DNA from: Agathobaculum sp. NTUH-O15-33
Lineage (GTDB): Bacteria; Bacillota; Clostridia; Oscillospirales; Butyricicoccaceae
Length of the DNA stretch: 64,000 nucleotides
Direction of reading: 5' to 3'
Assembly (NCBI RefSeq): GCF_033193315.1
Contig: NZ_CP136187.1
Location: 62,001-126,000 of the forward strand
Shown here piece after piece: positions 40,905 to 49,983 of this stretch (its first letter is position 1; each line of letters starts with the position of its first letter). The notes under the pieces were generated by a model, which saw only the letters and a list, made by a program, of their open reading frames with translations, did no database searches and was not told the DNA's origin. A program made the translations under genes and the position numbers.

Positions 40905-41378
40905 GTGGACGGACGGAACAGGCTGCTGGCGCTGCTCGCGGAAAAACGCGAGCGGATGCTGGAATGCGAACAGGCAACGGAAAACTTATGCGCCTGTCCG
41001 GCCGAAGAGCTGGAGGGGCAGGTCGCAAAGCGGCAGCGGGCGCTGGACCGGATCGCCTCGCTCGATCTGGAAATACGGGCGCTGGCCGTTGGGGACGGCG
41101 CGGCGCGGGCCGCGCTCAACCACACCTGCGGGCGCGGCGAGCTGCCGGACGAATTGGCCGAGCTGTACGACGCGTCGCTCGCGGTAAAAACAGTGGCCAG
41201 CCGCATTTTGCGGGTGGAGGAGACCGTCCGCCTGCGGCTCGAAAGCGAGCGCCTGCGCGCGCTCGAGCAGCTGCAAAAGATGAACAGCAGCGCCTCCGCC
41301 GTGGCCGGACGCTATCACCGGTCGGTGCAGACCGGCGTGACCCGGCCGCCCGCGCCGGGGCGGGAGAAAAAAGTGTAA
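40905..41378 (+). CDS. Uncharacterised helical protein before fliD, possible FlgN/FliT-like chaperone
   Basis: 157 aa. I do not recognise a named family. It is almost all charged helix (NRLLALLAEKRERMLECEQA, RQRALDRIASLDLEIRAL, LRLESERLRALEQLQKM), as in flagellar export chaperones of the FlgN/FliT class, and lies 74 bases upstream of fliD, whose export chaperone is FliT in enterics. GTG at 40905 chosen because SD AGGAAGGG lies before it. Function is a guess from position and composition. Confidence 0.6.
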   Translation: MDGRNRLLALLAEKRERMLECEQATENLCACPAEELEGQVAKRQRALDRIASLDLEIRALAVGDGAARAALNHTCGRGELPDELAELYDASLAVKTVASRILRVEETVRLRLESERLRALEQLQKMNSSASAVAGRYHRSVQTGVTRPPAPGREKKV

Positions 41379-41452
41379 AACAGCCTTTCGTTTTTGAAAA
41401 AACGGAGGATAATCCTCATATCAAGAATTGATCGATAAGGAGGCGCCGCAAT

Positions 41453-44245
41453 ATGGATATCAGCTCTTCCAACTATTTCAGCGTCAGCGCCAGTACGAAT
41501 AAGGGTATGTCGGGCATGGTCTCGGGTATGGACACCGAAAGCATGGTCAAGCAGATGCTCGCTGGCACACAAAGCAAGATCGACAAGCAGCTCGGTCTGA
41601 AACAGCAAACGGAGTGGAAACAGGAGATCTACCGCGATATCATCTCCTCCATCAACGATTTTCAGGCCAAGTATCTGGATACCTCCTACGGCTCGAGCCT
41701 GACCACGAATTTCGCCAGCACGGCCTTTTTCAACTCCATGATCTCCTCCGTCACCGGCGGGGACGGCGTGCGCGTGGTATCCACCGGCACCTCCGCCGCG
41801 GAAGGGACCACCAAGGTCAAGATCGGCCAGCTCGCCACCGCGGCCACGCTTGGTTCCTCCAAACGGGTCAGCACCGGCAGCATCGTCGGCGCTGTCCTGA
41901 ATGAAGATACGCTGACCGCCAAGCTCGATAAGAAGATCGGCTTTACCGTGGGCGCGGATTCCGTGCAGGTAGATCTGAACGGGATCACCACGGACGATGG
42001 CATGGTGAAGGCCATTAACGACGCGTTCGCCGCGCAAAGCCTTGATGTAAAGGCCGAAATTTTCGACGGCCGCCTGCGCCTGATCAGCGATGAAAGCGTC
42101 GCGGTCGGCGTGGACGCGGATAAAACGACCTCGCTCGGCCTTTCGATGACGGGCCTGAGTTCCTATTCGACCGGCAAGGTGACGGACGCGGACGGCAACG
42201 ACCGCCGGATGCTGCGCGGCAGCTATGCGAACGCGGCGGCGGGCCCCAGCTTCACCGTCACGCTGGACGGGGTGCAAAAACAGATCACGCTCAATTCCGT
42301 TACCACGACCGGCGGCAAGGTGACCGCGCAGGATGCGCAAAAAGCGCTGGATACCGAGCTGAAAAAAGCTTTTGGCGACTATGTCGCCGCTTCGCTGACG
42401 GCGGACGGCAAGCTGACGCTCACGACCAGCTTTCCCGACAACGGCAAGGGCCACGAGCTGTATGTCACCGGCGTGGACGCCAAGGTTCTCGGCATCACCC
42501 CGGGTTCCACCACCGCGCTCAACACCGGCACCAAGCTCAAGGACATGGCGACGCTTGGGCTGACCGGCGACAAATATGAATTCACCATCAACGGCACGAA
42601 CTTTTCCTTCACCGGCAACGACTCCGTCGGCACGGTGATGAATACCATCAATAACAGTGGCGCCGGGGTGCGCATGACGTACTCCGCTTTGACCGACAGC
42701 TTCCAGATGGAAGCCACCGCCACCGGCAAGGAGTACGGCATCAAGATCGAGCAGACGCAGGGCAACCTTTTAAGCGGCATGTTCGGCGACAGCGCGGTGC
42801 ACGCCGCCGGAAGCCTGACCAGCCGCGAGCTGACCGTCGACCATGTGGACGGCACGGCGATGCAGGACGACTACTCCGCCAAGAGCGGCGCAAGCCTGAA
42901 ATTCAGCGTGGACGGCGTGAACTACACCTTCACGCTGCCGCAGGTGAACGGCGAGGCCGTCACCTATTCCAAGGACGAGATCGCCGGGCAGTTTAACGCG
43001 TGGCTGGCAACCAATTTTCAGGACGATTCCGGCAACGCGCGTCTTACCTACGATAAGGACACCGGCGCGCTGAACGTGACGGACGACAGCGTGGTCAAGT
43101 TCGCAAAGACCTCGGTCGATACGTACAATTCCACCGCGCTGGCGGAGGCAAAAAAATCCGACCTTGGCCTTGTGATGGGTTTTACGTTGGAGGGCGCGTC
43201 CAATGTGGCGACAAAGGACAATCTGGCGGACGCGGTACAGCTCGCCGGGCTGACCATCACCCCCGAGCTGTCCGCCGCCTTTAAGGATGGGCGGCTGGTG
43301 CTCACCGGCACGGTGCCCCCGCTCGGCTCCTCGCAACTCACCGAACTGTTCGGCGCGTCGGCGGTAAACGGCGCGGGCGGCCTGATCGTGGGCGACGGCC
43401 AGCTGGCGGCGGACGCGGTTGCGCAAGGCAAGGATCTGGAAATGACCGTGAACGGCGTGGATACCACGCGTTCCAGCAACACCTTCACCATCGACGGCAT
43501 CACGATGGAGGCCGTCAAGGAAGGCGCGGAAACCACGATCGGCACCAAGCGCGACACGGAGACCATCGTCGACGGCTTCAAATCTTTTGTGGAGGATTAC
43601 AACAAGCTGGTGAAAAAGCTCACCGATCTGGTGGATGAAAAGCAAAGCTTCCGCGAATACGCGCCCCTGACGGACGAGCAGAAGGATAAGATGAGCGAGC
43701 GCCAGATCGAATTGTGGGAGGAAAAGGCCAAGGAAGGCCTGCTGCACCGCGATTCGGCTGTGGACAGCTTTCTCAGCCAGATGCGTCTGGCGCTGTATAC
43801 CAAGCCCGCGGGCGCAAAGCTTGCCCTGTACGATATCGGCATCGAGACCACCAAGTGGGAGGACAAAGGCCAGCTCAAAATGGACGAGACCGCGCTGCGC
43901 AACGCGCTGGCTTCGGACCCCACGAGCGTGATGACGCTGTTCACCTCCAAGACCGACGGTCTGGGCGCCGTCCTGTCCGATATTATCAAGGACGCGGCCA
44001 ACCCCAGCGCGGCGTCCCCCGGCACGCTGGTGCAGATCGCCGGCGTGAAGGGCTGGGCCAGCGAGACCAATAACAATTTGACCAATTCGATCAGCAGCAT
44101 CGCTTCCCGCATCAAGGATCTACAGGCAAAGTACGAATCCGAGCGGGCGCGCTACTGGAACCAGTTCAACGCCATGGAAAGCGCGCTGGCCAATTTTAAC
44201 TCGCAAAGCAACATGATCGCCCAGCAGTTCAGCTCCGGCTATTGA
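41453..44245 (+). CDS. fliD: Flagellar filament cap protein FliD
   Basis: 930 aa, about twice the usual 450-500, so the outer D2-D4 domains are enlarged. The N-terminal FliD domain (SGMVSGMDTESMVKQMLAGT) and C-terminal FliD_C domain (VEDYNKLVKKLTDL ... ARYWNQFNAMESALANFNSQ) are intact. It caps the filament and helps flagellin insert. Strong SD AAGGAGG. Expanded surface domains may serve adhesion (inference). Confidence 0.95.
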   Translation: MDISSSNYFSVSASTNKGMSGMVSGMDTESMVKQMLAGTQSKIDKQLGLKQQTEWKQEIYRDIISSINDFQAKYLDTSYGSSLTTNFASTAFFNSMISSVTGGDGVRVVSTGTSAAEGTTKVKIGQLATAATLGSSKRVSTGSIVGAVLNEDTLTAKLDKKIGFTVGADSVQVDLNGITTDDGMVKAINDAFAAQSLDVKAEIFDGRLRLISDESVAVGVDADKTTSLGLSMTGLSSYSTGKVTDADGNDRRMLRGSYANAAAGPSFTVTLDGVQKQITLNSVTTTGGKVTAQDAQKALDTELKKAFGDYVAASLTADGKLTLTTSFPDNGKGHELYVTGVDAKVLGITPGSTTALNTGTKLKDMATLGLTGDKYEFTINGTNFSFTGNDSVGTVMNTINNSGAGVRMTYSALTDSFQMEATATGKEYGIKIEQTQGNLLSGMFGDSAVHAAGSLTSRELTVDHVDGTAMQDDYSAKSGASLKFSVDGVNYTFTLPQVNGEAVTYSKDEIAGQFNAWLATNFQDDSGNARLTYDKDTGALNVTDDSVVKFAKTSVDTYNSTALAEAKKSDLGLVMGFTLEGASNVATKDNLADAVQLAGLTITPELSAAFKDGRLVLTGTVPPLGSSQLTELFGASAVNGAGGLIVGDGQLAADAVAQGKDLEMTVNGVDTTRSSNTFTIDGITMEAVKEGAETTIGTKRDTETIVDGFKSFVEDYNKLVKKLTDLVDEKQSFREYAPLTDEQKDKMSERQIELWEEKAKEGLLHRDSAVDSFLSQMRLALYTKPAGAKLALYDIGIETTKWEDKGQLKMDETALRNALASDPTSVMTLFTSKTDGLGAVLSDIIKDAANPSAASPGTLVQIAGVKGWASETNNNLTNSISSIASRIKDLQAKYESERARYWNQFNAMESALANFNSQSNMIAQQFSSGY

Positions 44246-44271
44246 GACCGCGGAAGAGAGGGAAACGCAAA

Positions 44272-44652
44272 ATGATGAAAAATACCTATCAGGCCTATCG
44301 CCAGCAGTCCATTATGACCATGACGACCGGCGATATGCTCACGACTCTATACGACGGCGCGCTCAAGGAGCTTGGCCTCGCGGAGCTGGCCTTTGAACGG
44401 CAGGATTGGCCCGAGGTCAACCGCGGCCTGCAAAAGGTGCAGCGCATCCTGAACCACCTGAAGAGCACGCTCAATTTCAAATATGATATTGCAAAAAATC
44501 TGGACGAGCTGTATACTTACTTTATCCACCTCACGGTTCAGGCGAATATCCATAAGGACCCCGCCGGGCTGAAAGAGGTAACAGGCTTTATCACCGAGCT
44601 GCGCGACGCCTATATTCAGGCCGACCGGCAGACACGGGCCAAGGAGGCCTGA
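44272..44652 (+). CDS. fliS: Flagellin export chaperone FliS
   Basis: 126 aa. Start KNTYQAYRQQSIMTMTTGDM with LTTLYDGALKELGLA, typical FliS; a four-helix protein binding the flagellin C-terminus. 26 bases after fliD as in most bacteria. ATG 44272 with SD GAGAGGG; the next codon is also ATG. Confidence 0.96.
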   Translation: MMKNTYQAYRQQSIMTMTTGDMLTTLYDGALKELGLAELAFERQDWPEVNRGLQKVQRILNHLKSTLNFKYDIAKNLDELYTYFIHLTVQANIHKDPAGLKEVTGFITELRDAYIQADRQTRAKEA

Positions 44653-44669
44653 CAGAGAGGGGCGGAACC

Positions 44670-45017
44670 ATGTTCTTTCAATCCGGCGCGTTCAAGGCCT
44701 TGGAAAACGGCACGGCCGTCACTTGGCAGCAGCAGCAGCTTCATTTGCAAAATCTGGCCAACCTCGAAACACCCGGCTATAAAGCCAAAAGCATGGTGTT
44801 TGAAGAGGTGCTGGAGGATGCGCAGGGCGGCAAGGTCTATCAGGCCAGAACCGTTACGGAGGAAAACACCTCCATCCGGCCCGACGGCAACAACGTCGAC
44901 GCGGATAAAGAAGGCGTCGAGCTTTATAAGGCTTACGCCCAGTACAGCATGCTGCTCGATAAGATGAAAAGCGAATTTACCAATTATAACGCCGTGATTA
45001 ACAACGGCATGAAGTAA
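44670..45017 (+). CDS. flgB: Flagellar basal-body rod protein FlgB
   Basis: 115 aa. Proximal rod subunit. Family motifs LQNLANLETPGYKAK near the start and YKAYAQYSMLLDKM with FTNYNAVINNGMK at the end. Usually first in the Bacillota fla/che operon, here directly after fliS. Confidence 0.94.
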   Translation: MFFQSGAFKALENGTAVTWQQQQLHLQNLANLETPGYKAKSMVFEEVLEDAQGGKVYQARTVTEENTSIRPDGNNVDADKEGVELYKAYAQYSMLLDKMKSEFTNYNAVINNGMK

Positions 45018-45030
45018 GGAGGCGGTTCCC

Positions 45031-45480
45031 GTGGGTTTTTTAGGTTCAATGGATATCGTGGGCTCCGCCCTTACCGCCGAACGGTACCGCACCGATGTGA
45101 TCGCGCAGAATTTAGCCAACTATAAAACCACCATGACCGAGGACGGCGAACCCTACCGCCGCAAGCAGGTGGTGCTGGAGGAACGCCCCATGACCTTTGG
45201 GGACGCGCTGGAAACGGCGGGGCAGGCCTACCGCGCAACGGCCGGAACCTCGGGCGGCGTGCGCGTGGCCGAGGTCGTCGAGAGCGACCGGGATTTCCGG
45301 CTGGTGTACGATCCGAGCCACCCGCAAGCCGACGCAAACGGCTATGTCAGCTATCCCAACGTGGATACCACGGAGGAAATGATCGATCTGATGGCGGCCA
45401 GCAACGCCTACGATACCAACCTGACGGCGCTCGGCGTCATCAAGGCGATGGTGAATAAAACGCTGGAGCTGAGCAAATGA
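45031..45480 (+). CDS. flgC: Flagellar basal-body rod protein FlgC
   Basis: 149 aa. GTG start with SD GGAGG. Contains LTAERYRTDVIAQNLANYKT, DPSHPQADANGYVSYPNVD and the C-terminal EEMIDLMAASNAYDTNLTAL, the standard FlgC C-motif. It overlaps the unknown gene downstream by four bases. Confidence 0.96.
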   Translation: MGFLGSMDIVGSALTAERYRTDVIAQNLANYKTTMTEDGEPYRRKQVVLEERPMTFGDALETAGQAYRATAGTSGGVRVAEVVESDRDFRLVYDPSHPQADANGYVSYPNVDTTEEMIDLMAASNAYDTNLTALGVIKAMVNKTLELSK

Positions 45481-45959
45481 GTATGGAGTGGCCCATGGAC
45501 GCGGAATATTTTGCCCAGCACATCCAGTGCTCCCGCAAGGATAAAGAGGAATGCCTGCGCATCATCCCGGCGCTCGCCACGGTGGCGTTCTCCGCGCAGG
45601 GCGGCGTAAAAACGCTCGAAGAGCTGATGGACGGCCCGTGGTCGCAGCAGGCGACGCCCTTTCTCAAAAAAGCGGTTCAGCTTTATATGGATGTGAAAAA
45701 CGTCGAGCAGATCCGCCGCATCCTCTACCAAACCATTTTGGCTTCCGGCTATGCGGGGCCTCAGTTTTTGGAGGCCGTGCTCATCACCGAGGTGATGGCC
45801 GCGCTGTTTCTGCGCGAAGCCGATCCCGGTTTTATTTTCGGCTATCTCGCGCCTTCGTTTTTCGGTATCGAATACGAGGATATGGTGACCGATTGCTATC
45901 AGGCGTTTCGCCGCGAGTGGTTTGCCGCCAGAGAAGGCGGCGCGCCGCAGCAGGCGTGA
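45477..45959 (+). CDS. Uncharacterised protein between flgC and fliE
   Basis: 160 aa, not recognised. Coupled to flgC by an ATGA overlap. Largely helical and moderately hydrophobic in the second half (QFLEAVLITEVMAALFLREA, GFIFGYLAPSFFGIEYED), with no clear membrane segment or signal peptide. A strong terminator follows, and fliE starts only after 300 bases; normally flgC and fliE are adjacent, so this gene seems to have been inserted or to mark a split of the ancestral operon. A MotA-tail resemblance was considered but is too weak to call. Confidence 0.75.
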   Translation: MSMEWPMDAEYFAQHIQCSRKDKEECLRIIPALATVAFSAQGGVKTLEELMDGPWSQQATPFLKKAVQLYMDVKNVEQIRRILYQTILASGYAGPQFLEAVLITEVMAALFLREADPGFIFGYLAPSFFGIEYEDMVTDCYQAFRREWFAAREGGAPQQA

Positions 45960-45986
45960 ACCGATCGCGCGGGCGCGGAACAAGTA

Positions 45987-46036
45987 AAAAGGTAAAAAAC
46001 AAAGGCAGCCGAAGCTGCCTTTGTTTTTTACCTTTT
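45987..46036 (+). terminator. Very strong terminator inside the flagellar cluster
   Basis: A 23-bp perfect stem: AAAAGGTAAAAAACAAAGG plus CAGC pairs with its complement, loop CGAA, followed by T-rich sequence. It splits the cluster between the 160-aa gene and fliE. Confidence 0.92.
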
Positions 46037-46285
46037 AGTGGTATTTTTTACCTCGGCATGTAAAAATTTCGGCATAGTCTACAAAAACATCGACACGTTT
46101 CAACAGTTTCTCTTTACAAAATGTTGAAATAAGCTTATACTTATTGAAGATACATAAAAATATCGCCTTCATTGCAAAAGTGAACGAGTGTAACCACTAT
46201 AACAAAAAAGCTTTTTTTGTGTAAAACAGTGGTTTCATGCAATGGCGGCCCATTTTTTTGAGTTTTGGAAAGCGAGGCGGCCAGA
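46037..46285 (+). promoter_or_regulatory. AT-rich control region before fliE
   Basis: About 250 bases with no gene and far higher AT content than its surroundings. TTTCAACA (46098-46105) and TGTTGAAA (46122-46129) are an inverted repeat that may bind a regulator; CCACT (46194-46198) with AGTGG (46228-46232) plus the inner ACAAAAAAGC palindrome form a hairpin. The promoter for fliE to flhB must lie here, given the terminator just upstream; the best -35/-10 pair is not certain. Confidence 0.55.
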
Positions 46286-46582
46286 ATGGTATTTATTCCG
46301 ATCACCCCGATGGATCCGATCAAAACAGCGGCAAAGCCGGAAACCATTCGGCAGCAGACGCAGATTCCCTTTGAAAACGTACTGGAAGACGCGGTGACCG
46401 CGCTGCAGCAGGCGCAGGCCACGGCCGAGGGGGACGCTTATCGTTTGGCGATCGGGGATGTGGACGATTTGGCGCAGGTACAGGTCAACATGCTCAAGGC
46501 GGAAAGTATGGTTCAAACCACTGTGCAGTTGACGACACGGATCGTGAACGCCTACAAGGAAATCATGCAAATGCAGGTGTGA
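46286..46582 (+). CDS. fliE: Flagellar hook-basal body protein FliE
   Basis: 98 aa. Links the MS ring to the rod. C-terminal motif LAQVQVNMLKAESMVQTTVQ and VNAYKEIMQMQV match FliE; F-E-N-V-L in the middle fits too. ATG 46286 preceded by GAGG; an upstream TTG at 46265 is less likely. Confidence 0.94.
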   Translation: MVFIPITPMDPIKTAAKPETIRQQTQIPFENVLEDAVTALQQAQATAEGDAYRLAIGDVDDLAQVQVNMLKAESMVQTTVQLTTRIVNAYKEIMQMQV

Positions 46583-46635
46583 CCAAAACCGGGGGGAAAC
46601 GCGTTTTGGTCTAACGATTCATAGGGGTGAGTGAA

Positions 46636-48258
46636 GTGGCTGCGAAGGAACACGGGAATACCGTAAAGGATTCCGTGATAAATATTAAAAATTACATTAT
46701 CGCACTCCCCAAGAAACGAAAAATTTTTTGGGGAGCTTTTATCGTTGCGCTTTTGGTGTTCGCCGTGATCGTAACGGTCGCGCTGAACAGCAAAAAGAGC
46801 GACTATCGCGTGCTCTATTCCGGTCTGGAAACCGCCGAGGCTTCCTCTGTTTACAGCCGCCTGCAGGAGATGGGCGCGCAGCCGCAGATGGACGGTAACG
46901 GCGATATTTTGGTGCGCGCGGAATTGTACGACAAAAGCCTGCTGCAGCTTGCGAGCGAGGGCCTGCCCAAAAGCGGCCTTGCCTACGATGTGTTCGACAG
47001 CCATTCCGGCTTGACCACGACCGAGGCGCAGATGGATCAGTACAAGCTGTATCAGCTGCAGGACCGCATTCAGGATACGCTGAAAAAGATCGACGGCGTG
47101 AGCGGGGCCGCGGTGACCATCACCCCCGCGCGGGAAAGCGACTATATTTGGCAGCAGGCCGCGGAGGACAGCAAAGCCACGGCCAGCGTGCTGCTCACCC
47201 TGAAAAGCGGGGTGGAGCTGTCGCCCGCGCAGGTGCAGACTGTAAAAAATCTGGTTTCGGCCAGCATCTATAAGCTCGCCTCCGCCGATGTCGAGGTGGC
47301 GGACGCCGCCACCTTGAAGGAGCTCACCGGAACGGACGAGGAGCAGAGCGGCTACTCCGCCGGCAAAAATCTGGAGCTGGAGCAGATGGTGCAGCAGCAT
47401 ATCGAGGATAATATCGTGCGCCTGCTCACGCCTATCTACGGCAAGGACGGCGTGGTGGCCGTGGCCAAGATCACCCTTGATTTTGACGCCATGATGACCG
47501 AAAAGTACGATATGAGCGGCGTGCCCGACAAAAACGGCAAGCCGACGAATAACGGCTATGTGACGCACAGCAGTCAGGCGGGCGCGGTGAACGGCGAGGT
47601 ATCGCTCTCCAAGGGCATCGCGGGCGAGGAAAACAACACCGATATCCCGGGCTATGTCTATGCCGACCCGGGCGCGGACGGCGGGGGCACCCGCTTCAGC
47701 CGCGATGTGACGATTGATTACAACTATATCAAGACCCAGATCGAGAAGGGCAACGCCGTGATCAGCCGCGCGACCATCGCCGTCATGGTGGACGATCCGA
47801 CGCTCAACAACGTGCGCCGGCAGGAGCTGATCGATAACATTTCCAAGGGCGCGGATATCCCGCCCGCCCTGATCAGCGTGGGCACCTTCCGCACCGCTGC
47901 GGCGGATGCGCCGGGCACGCCCGCGGAGGATGAAAACCAAGCGCTGACCCTAACCGGAATTCCGTGGTGGGTCTGGGCGATCGTGGGCGGCGTGATCCTG
48001 CTTATCGTCATTTTGGTAACGGTCCTTTTGCTCGTCCGGCGCAAAAGGCGGCGGCAGGAGGACGCGCTGCTGGAAGCGGAGCTGGAAGCCGAACGGCGGC
48101 TGGCGGAGGAGACCGCCCAGCGGCAGCCCGCCCCCGAAGTTGTCAGCGAGGACAGCGGCAGCGAGATCATCAACGAGGTCCGCAATTTCGCAAAAACCAA
48201 CCCGGAGATCACCGCGGAGCTGCTTCGCACTTGGTTAAAGGAGGCGGATGAATCGTGA
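46636..48258 (+). CDS. fliF: Flagellar MS-ring protein FliF
   Basis: 540 aa. Two membrane helices (about residues 30-50 and 440-460) flank the ring-building domains (YRVLYSGLETAEASSVYSRL; ITPARESDY). The C-terminal FliG-binding peptide ends the protein (IINEVRNFAKTNPEITAELLRTWL). I start at GTG 46636 with SD AGGGGTGA; GTG 46627 is possible. It overlaps fliG by four bases. Confidence 0.96.
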   Translation: MAAKEHGNTVKDSVINIKNYIIALPKKRKIFWGAFIVALLVFAVIVTVALNSKKSDYRVLYSGLETAEASSVYSRLQEMGAQPQMDGNGDILVRAELYDKSLLQLASEGLPKSGLAYDVFDSHSGLTTTEAQMDQYKLYQLQDRIQDTLKKIDGVSGAAVTITPARESDYIWQQAAEDSKATASVLLTLKSGVELSPAQVQTVKNLVSASIYKLASADVEVADAATLKELTGTDEEQSGYSAGKNLELEQMVQQHIEDNIVRLLTPIYGKDGVVAVAKITLDFDAMMTEKYDMSGVPDKNGKPTNNGYVTHSSQAGAVNGEVSLSKGIAGEENNTDIPGYVYADPGADGGGTRFSRDVTIDYNYIKTQIEKGNAVISRATIAVMVDDPTLNNVRRQELIDNISKGADIPPALISVGTFRTAAADAPGTPAEDENQALTLTGIPWWVWAIVGGVILLIVILVTVLLLVRRKRRRQEDALLEAELEAERRLAEETAQRQPAPEVVSEDSGSEIINEVRNFAKTNPEITAELLRTWLKEADES

Positions 48259-49298
48259 GTGAGGAAACGATACAGGCCGCCGTGCCGGAGGAAAGCGGCA
48301 AAAAGGGCCTTTCCCCCGTGACCAAGGCGGCGGCGGTCGTCGTGGCGATGGGCGCGGAATCGGCTTCGTCCGTTTATAAATACCTGCGCGAGGATGAGAT
48401 CGAAGCCATCTCGCTCGAGGTAGCGCGGCTCAAGCACCTGCCCACGGCGGAGCTGGAAGCCGTTATGGAGGATTTTTACGGCCTCTGCGTCACGCAAAAG
48501 GTCATTTCCGAGGGCGGCGTGGATTACGCGCGCAATATTTTGGAAAAAGCCTTCGGCACGCAGCGCGCCGGGTCCTATATGGAGCGCATCCGGCAGGCCA
48601 TGCAAAAGCATCCCTTTGAATTTGTGCGTAAATCCAGTTACCGGGGCCTCATGATGATGCTGCAAAACGAGCACCCGCAGACCATTGCGCTCATCCTGTC
48701 CTACGCCCGGTCGGAGCAGGCCTCGCAGGTCGTCTCCGCGCTTCCGCGCGAGGTGCAGCTCGATGTGATCCAGCGTATCGCGAGGCTGGAAAGCGTGTCG
48801 CCCGAAATTGTTCATATTGTGGAAAAGGTGCTGGAAAAGCGCTTCTCGGGCATTGCGTCCGACAATCTGGCCGAGATCGGCGGCGTCAACTACGTGGCCG
48901 ATATCATGAACCACACCGACCGGACGACGGAAAAACGCATTTTCGACGAGCTGGGTCAGAAGGATCCCGAGCTTTCCGAAAATATCCGCAAGCTCATGTT
49001 CGTATTCGAGGATATCGTCAAGCTGGACGACATGGATATCCAGCGCTTCCTGCGCGAGGTCGACAGTCAGGATCTGGCGATCGCCATCAAGGGCTCCAAC
49101 GAAGAGGTCAAGAGCATCCTGCTGAGCAATATGTCCAAGCGCGCGCAGGAAAATATCCTGACCGATATCGAATACCTGCACAACATCCGCATGCGCGATG
49201 TGGAGGAAGCGCAGCAGCGCATCGTGAACATCATCCGTTCTCTGGAGGAGAGCGGCGAGATCACCATTTCCAGAGGAGGGGATGAGATCATTGCCTGA
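48255..49298 (+). CDS. fliG: Flagellar motor switch protein FliG
   Basis: 347 aa. N-domain (KAAAVVVAMGAESASSVYKYL), middle domain with EHPQTIALILSYARSEQASQ, and C-domain ending in the charged torque helix (LREVDSQDLAIAIKGSNEEV ... ILLSNMSKRAQENILTDIEY). It meets MotA. GTG start overlapping the fliF stop. Confidence 0.97.
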   Translation: MSEETIQAAVPEESGKKGLSPVTKAAAVVVAMGAESASSVYKYLREDEIEAISLEVARLKHLPTAELEAVMEDFYGLCVTQKVISEGGVDYARNILEKAFGTQRAGSYMERIRQAMQKHPFEFVRKSSYRGLMMMLQNEHPQTIALILSYARSEQASQVVSALPREVQLDVIQRIARLESVSPEIVHIVEKVLEKRFSGIASDNLAEIGGVNYVADIMNHTDRTTEKRIFDELGQKDPELSENIRKLMFVFEDIVKLDDMDIQRFLREVDSQDLAIAIKGSNEEVKSILLSNMSKRAQENILTDIEYLHNIRMRDVEEAQQRIVNIIRSLEESGEITISRGGDEIIA

Positions 49299-49983
49299 TA
49301 TCCTGAAACAGGCGGCCTTCCGGGAGTGGGAGGATGCGGTGTGCATCCCGGATATCGACCTTTCCCCGCCGCCCGAACCCGAACCGCCGGAACCGGAAGA
49401 AATACCGCCCGAACCGCCCACCCCGCCCACGCGGGAGGAAATGGCCGTTCTTTTTGCAGAGGAACTGGAAAAGGTCAAGGCCGAGGCGGCCGAGCGCGCC
49501 TACGCGGACGCGATCCATCAAAAGCGCGGCGAGCTGCGCGAGGCGCTGGACCGTGTGGACGCACTGCTGATCGAGCTGCAAGAGCAGCAGGATCAATACA
49601 TGGAACAGTACGCCAGAGAGCTGAAATATCTGGCGGTGGACATCGCCGAAAAGGTGATGCTGCAAAAGCTCGCGGAGGACGATCTGGCGCTCGCGCCGCT
49701 GGTGTTAAAGACGGTCTCCTCCGTCAAGCACTCCCGCTGGCTGACCGTGGACGTGTCCGAGCGGCTGGTCGGTCTGGTGGGTTACTTAAATGAAGAACTG
49801 AAAAAACCGGAATACCGCGGCACCGCGGAGGTCGCCCCCACGCCCAGCCCGGACGACACCTGCCGTGTGAATACAGACGAAGGCACGCTGGTGGCCACGC
49901 TGACCGTGCAGACGGGGCACTTGCGCGAGGCCTTTGCCGATATGGACGCCGGTACGGGAGAGACGCGCAATGAAGCACCATGA
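49291..49983 (+). CDS. fliH: Flagellar export regulator FliH
   Basis: 230 aa. Negative regulator and stator of the FliI export ATPase. Residues 20-45 are very rich in Pro-Glu (PPPEPEPPEPEEIPPEPPTP), followed by a long coiled coil and the C-terminal FliH domain (KYLAVDIAEKVMLQKL). I choose TTG at 49291 (9 bases after GGAGGGG); the ATG at 49282 abuts that SD. Overlaps fliG by 8 and fliI by 14 bases. Confidence 0.9.
   Translation: MPDILKQAAFREWEDAVCIPDIDLSPPPEPEPPEPEEIPPEPPTPPTREEMAVLFAEELEKVKAEAAERAYADAIHQKRGELREALDRVDALLIELQEQQDQYMEQYARELKYLAVDIAEKVMLQKLAEDDLALAPLVLKTVSSVKHSRWLTVDVSERLVGLVGYLNEELKKPEYRGTAEVAPTPSPDDTCRVNTDEGTLVATLTVQTGHLREAFADMDAGTGETRNEAP

Noticed and set aside
41315..42454. 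379-aa minus-strand open frame over fliD
   Set aside because: It is antisense to conserved FliD sequence, has no SD, and has the Arg/His/Gly-rich composition of a GC-rich shadow frame.
45477..45959. MotA- or FliG-related identity for the 160-aa protein after flgC
   Set aside because: A vague likeness of the second half to the MotA C-terminal region is too weak and the membrane helices are missing.
46552..47940. 462-aa minus-strand open frame over fliF
   Set aside because: Shadow of fliF; no SD and no recognisable domain.
47724..49478. 584-aa minus-strand open frame over fliF-fliG-fliH
   Set aside because: Runs antisense through three conserved genes; Ser/Arg-rich and low complexity with no family resemblance.
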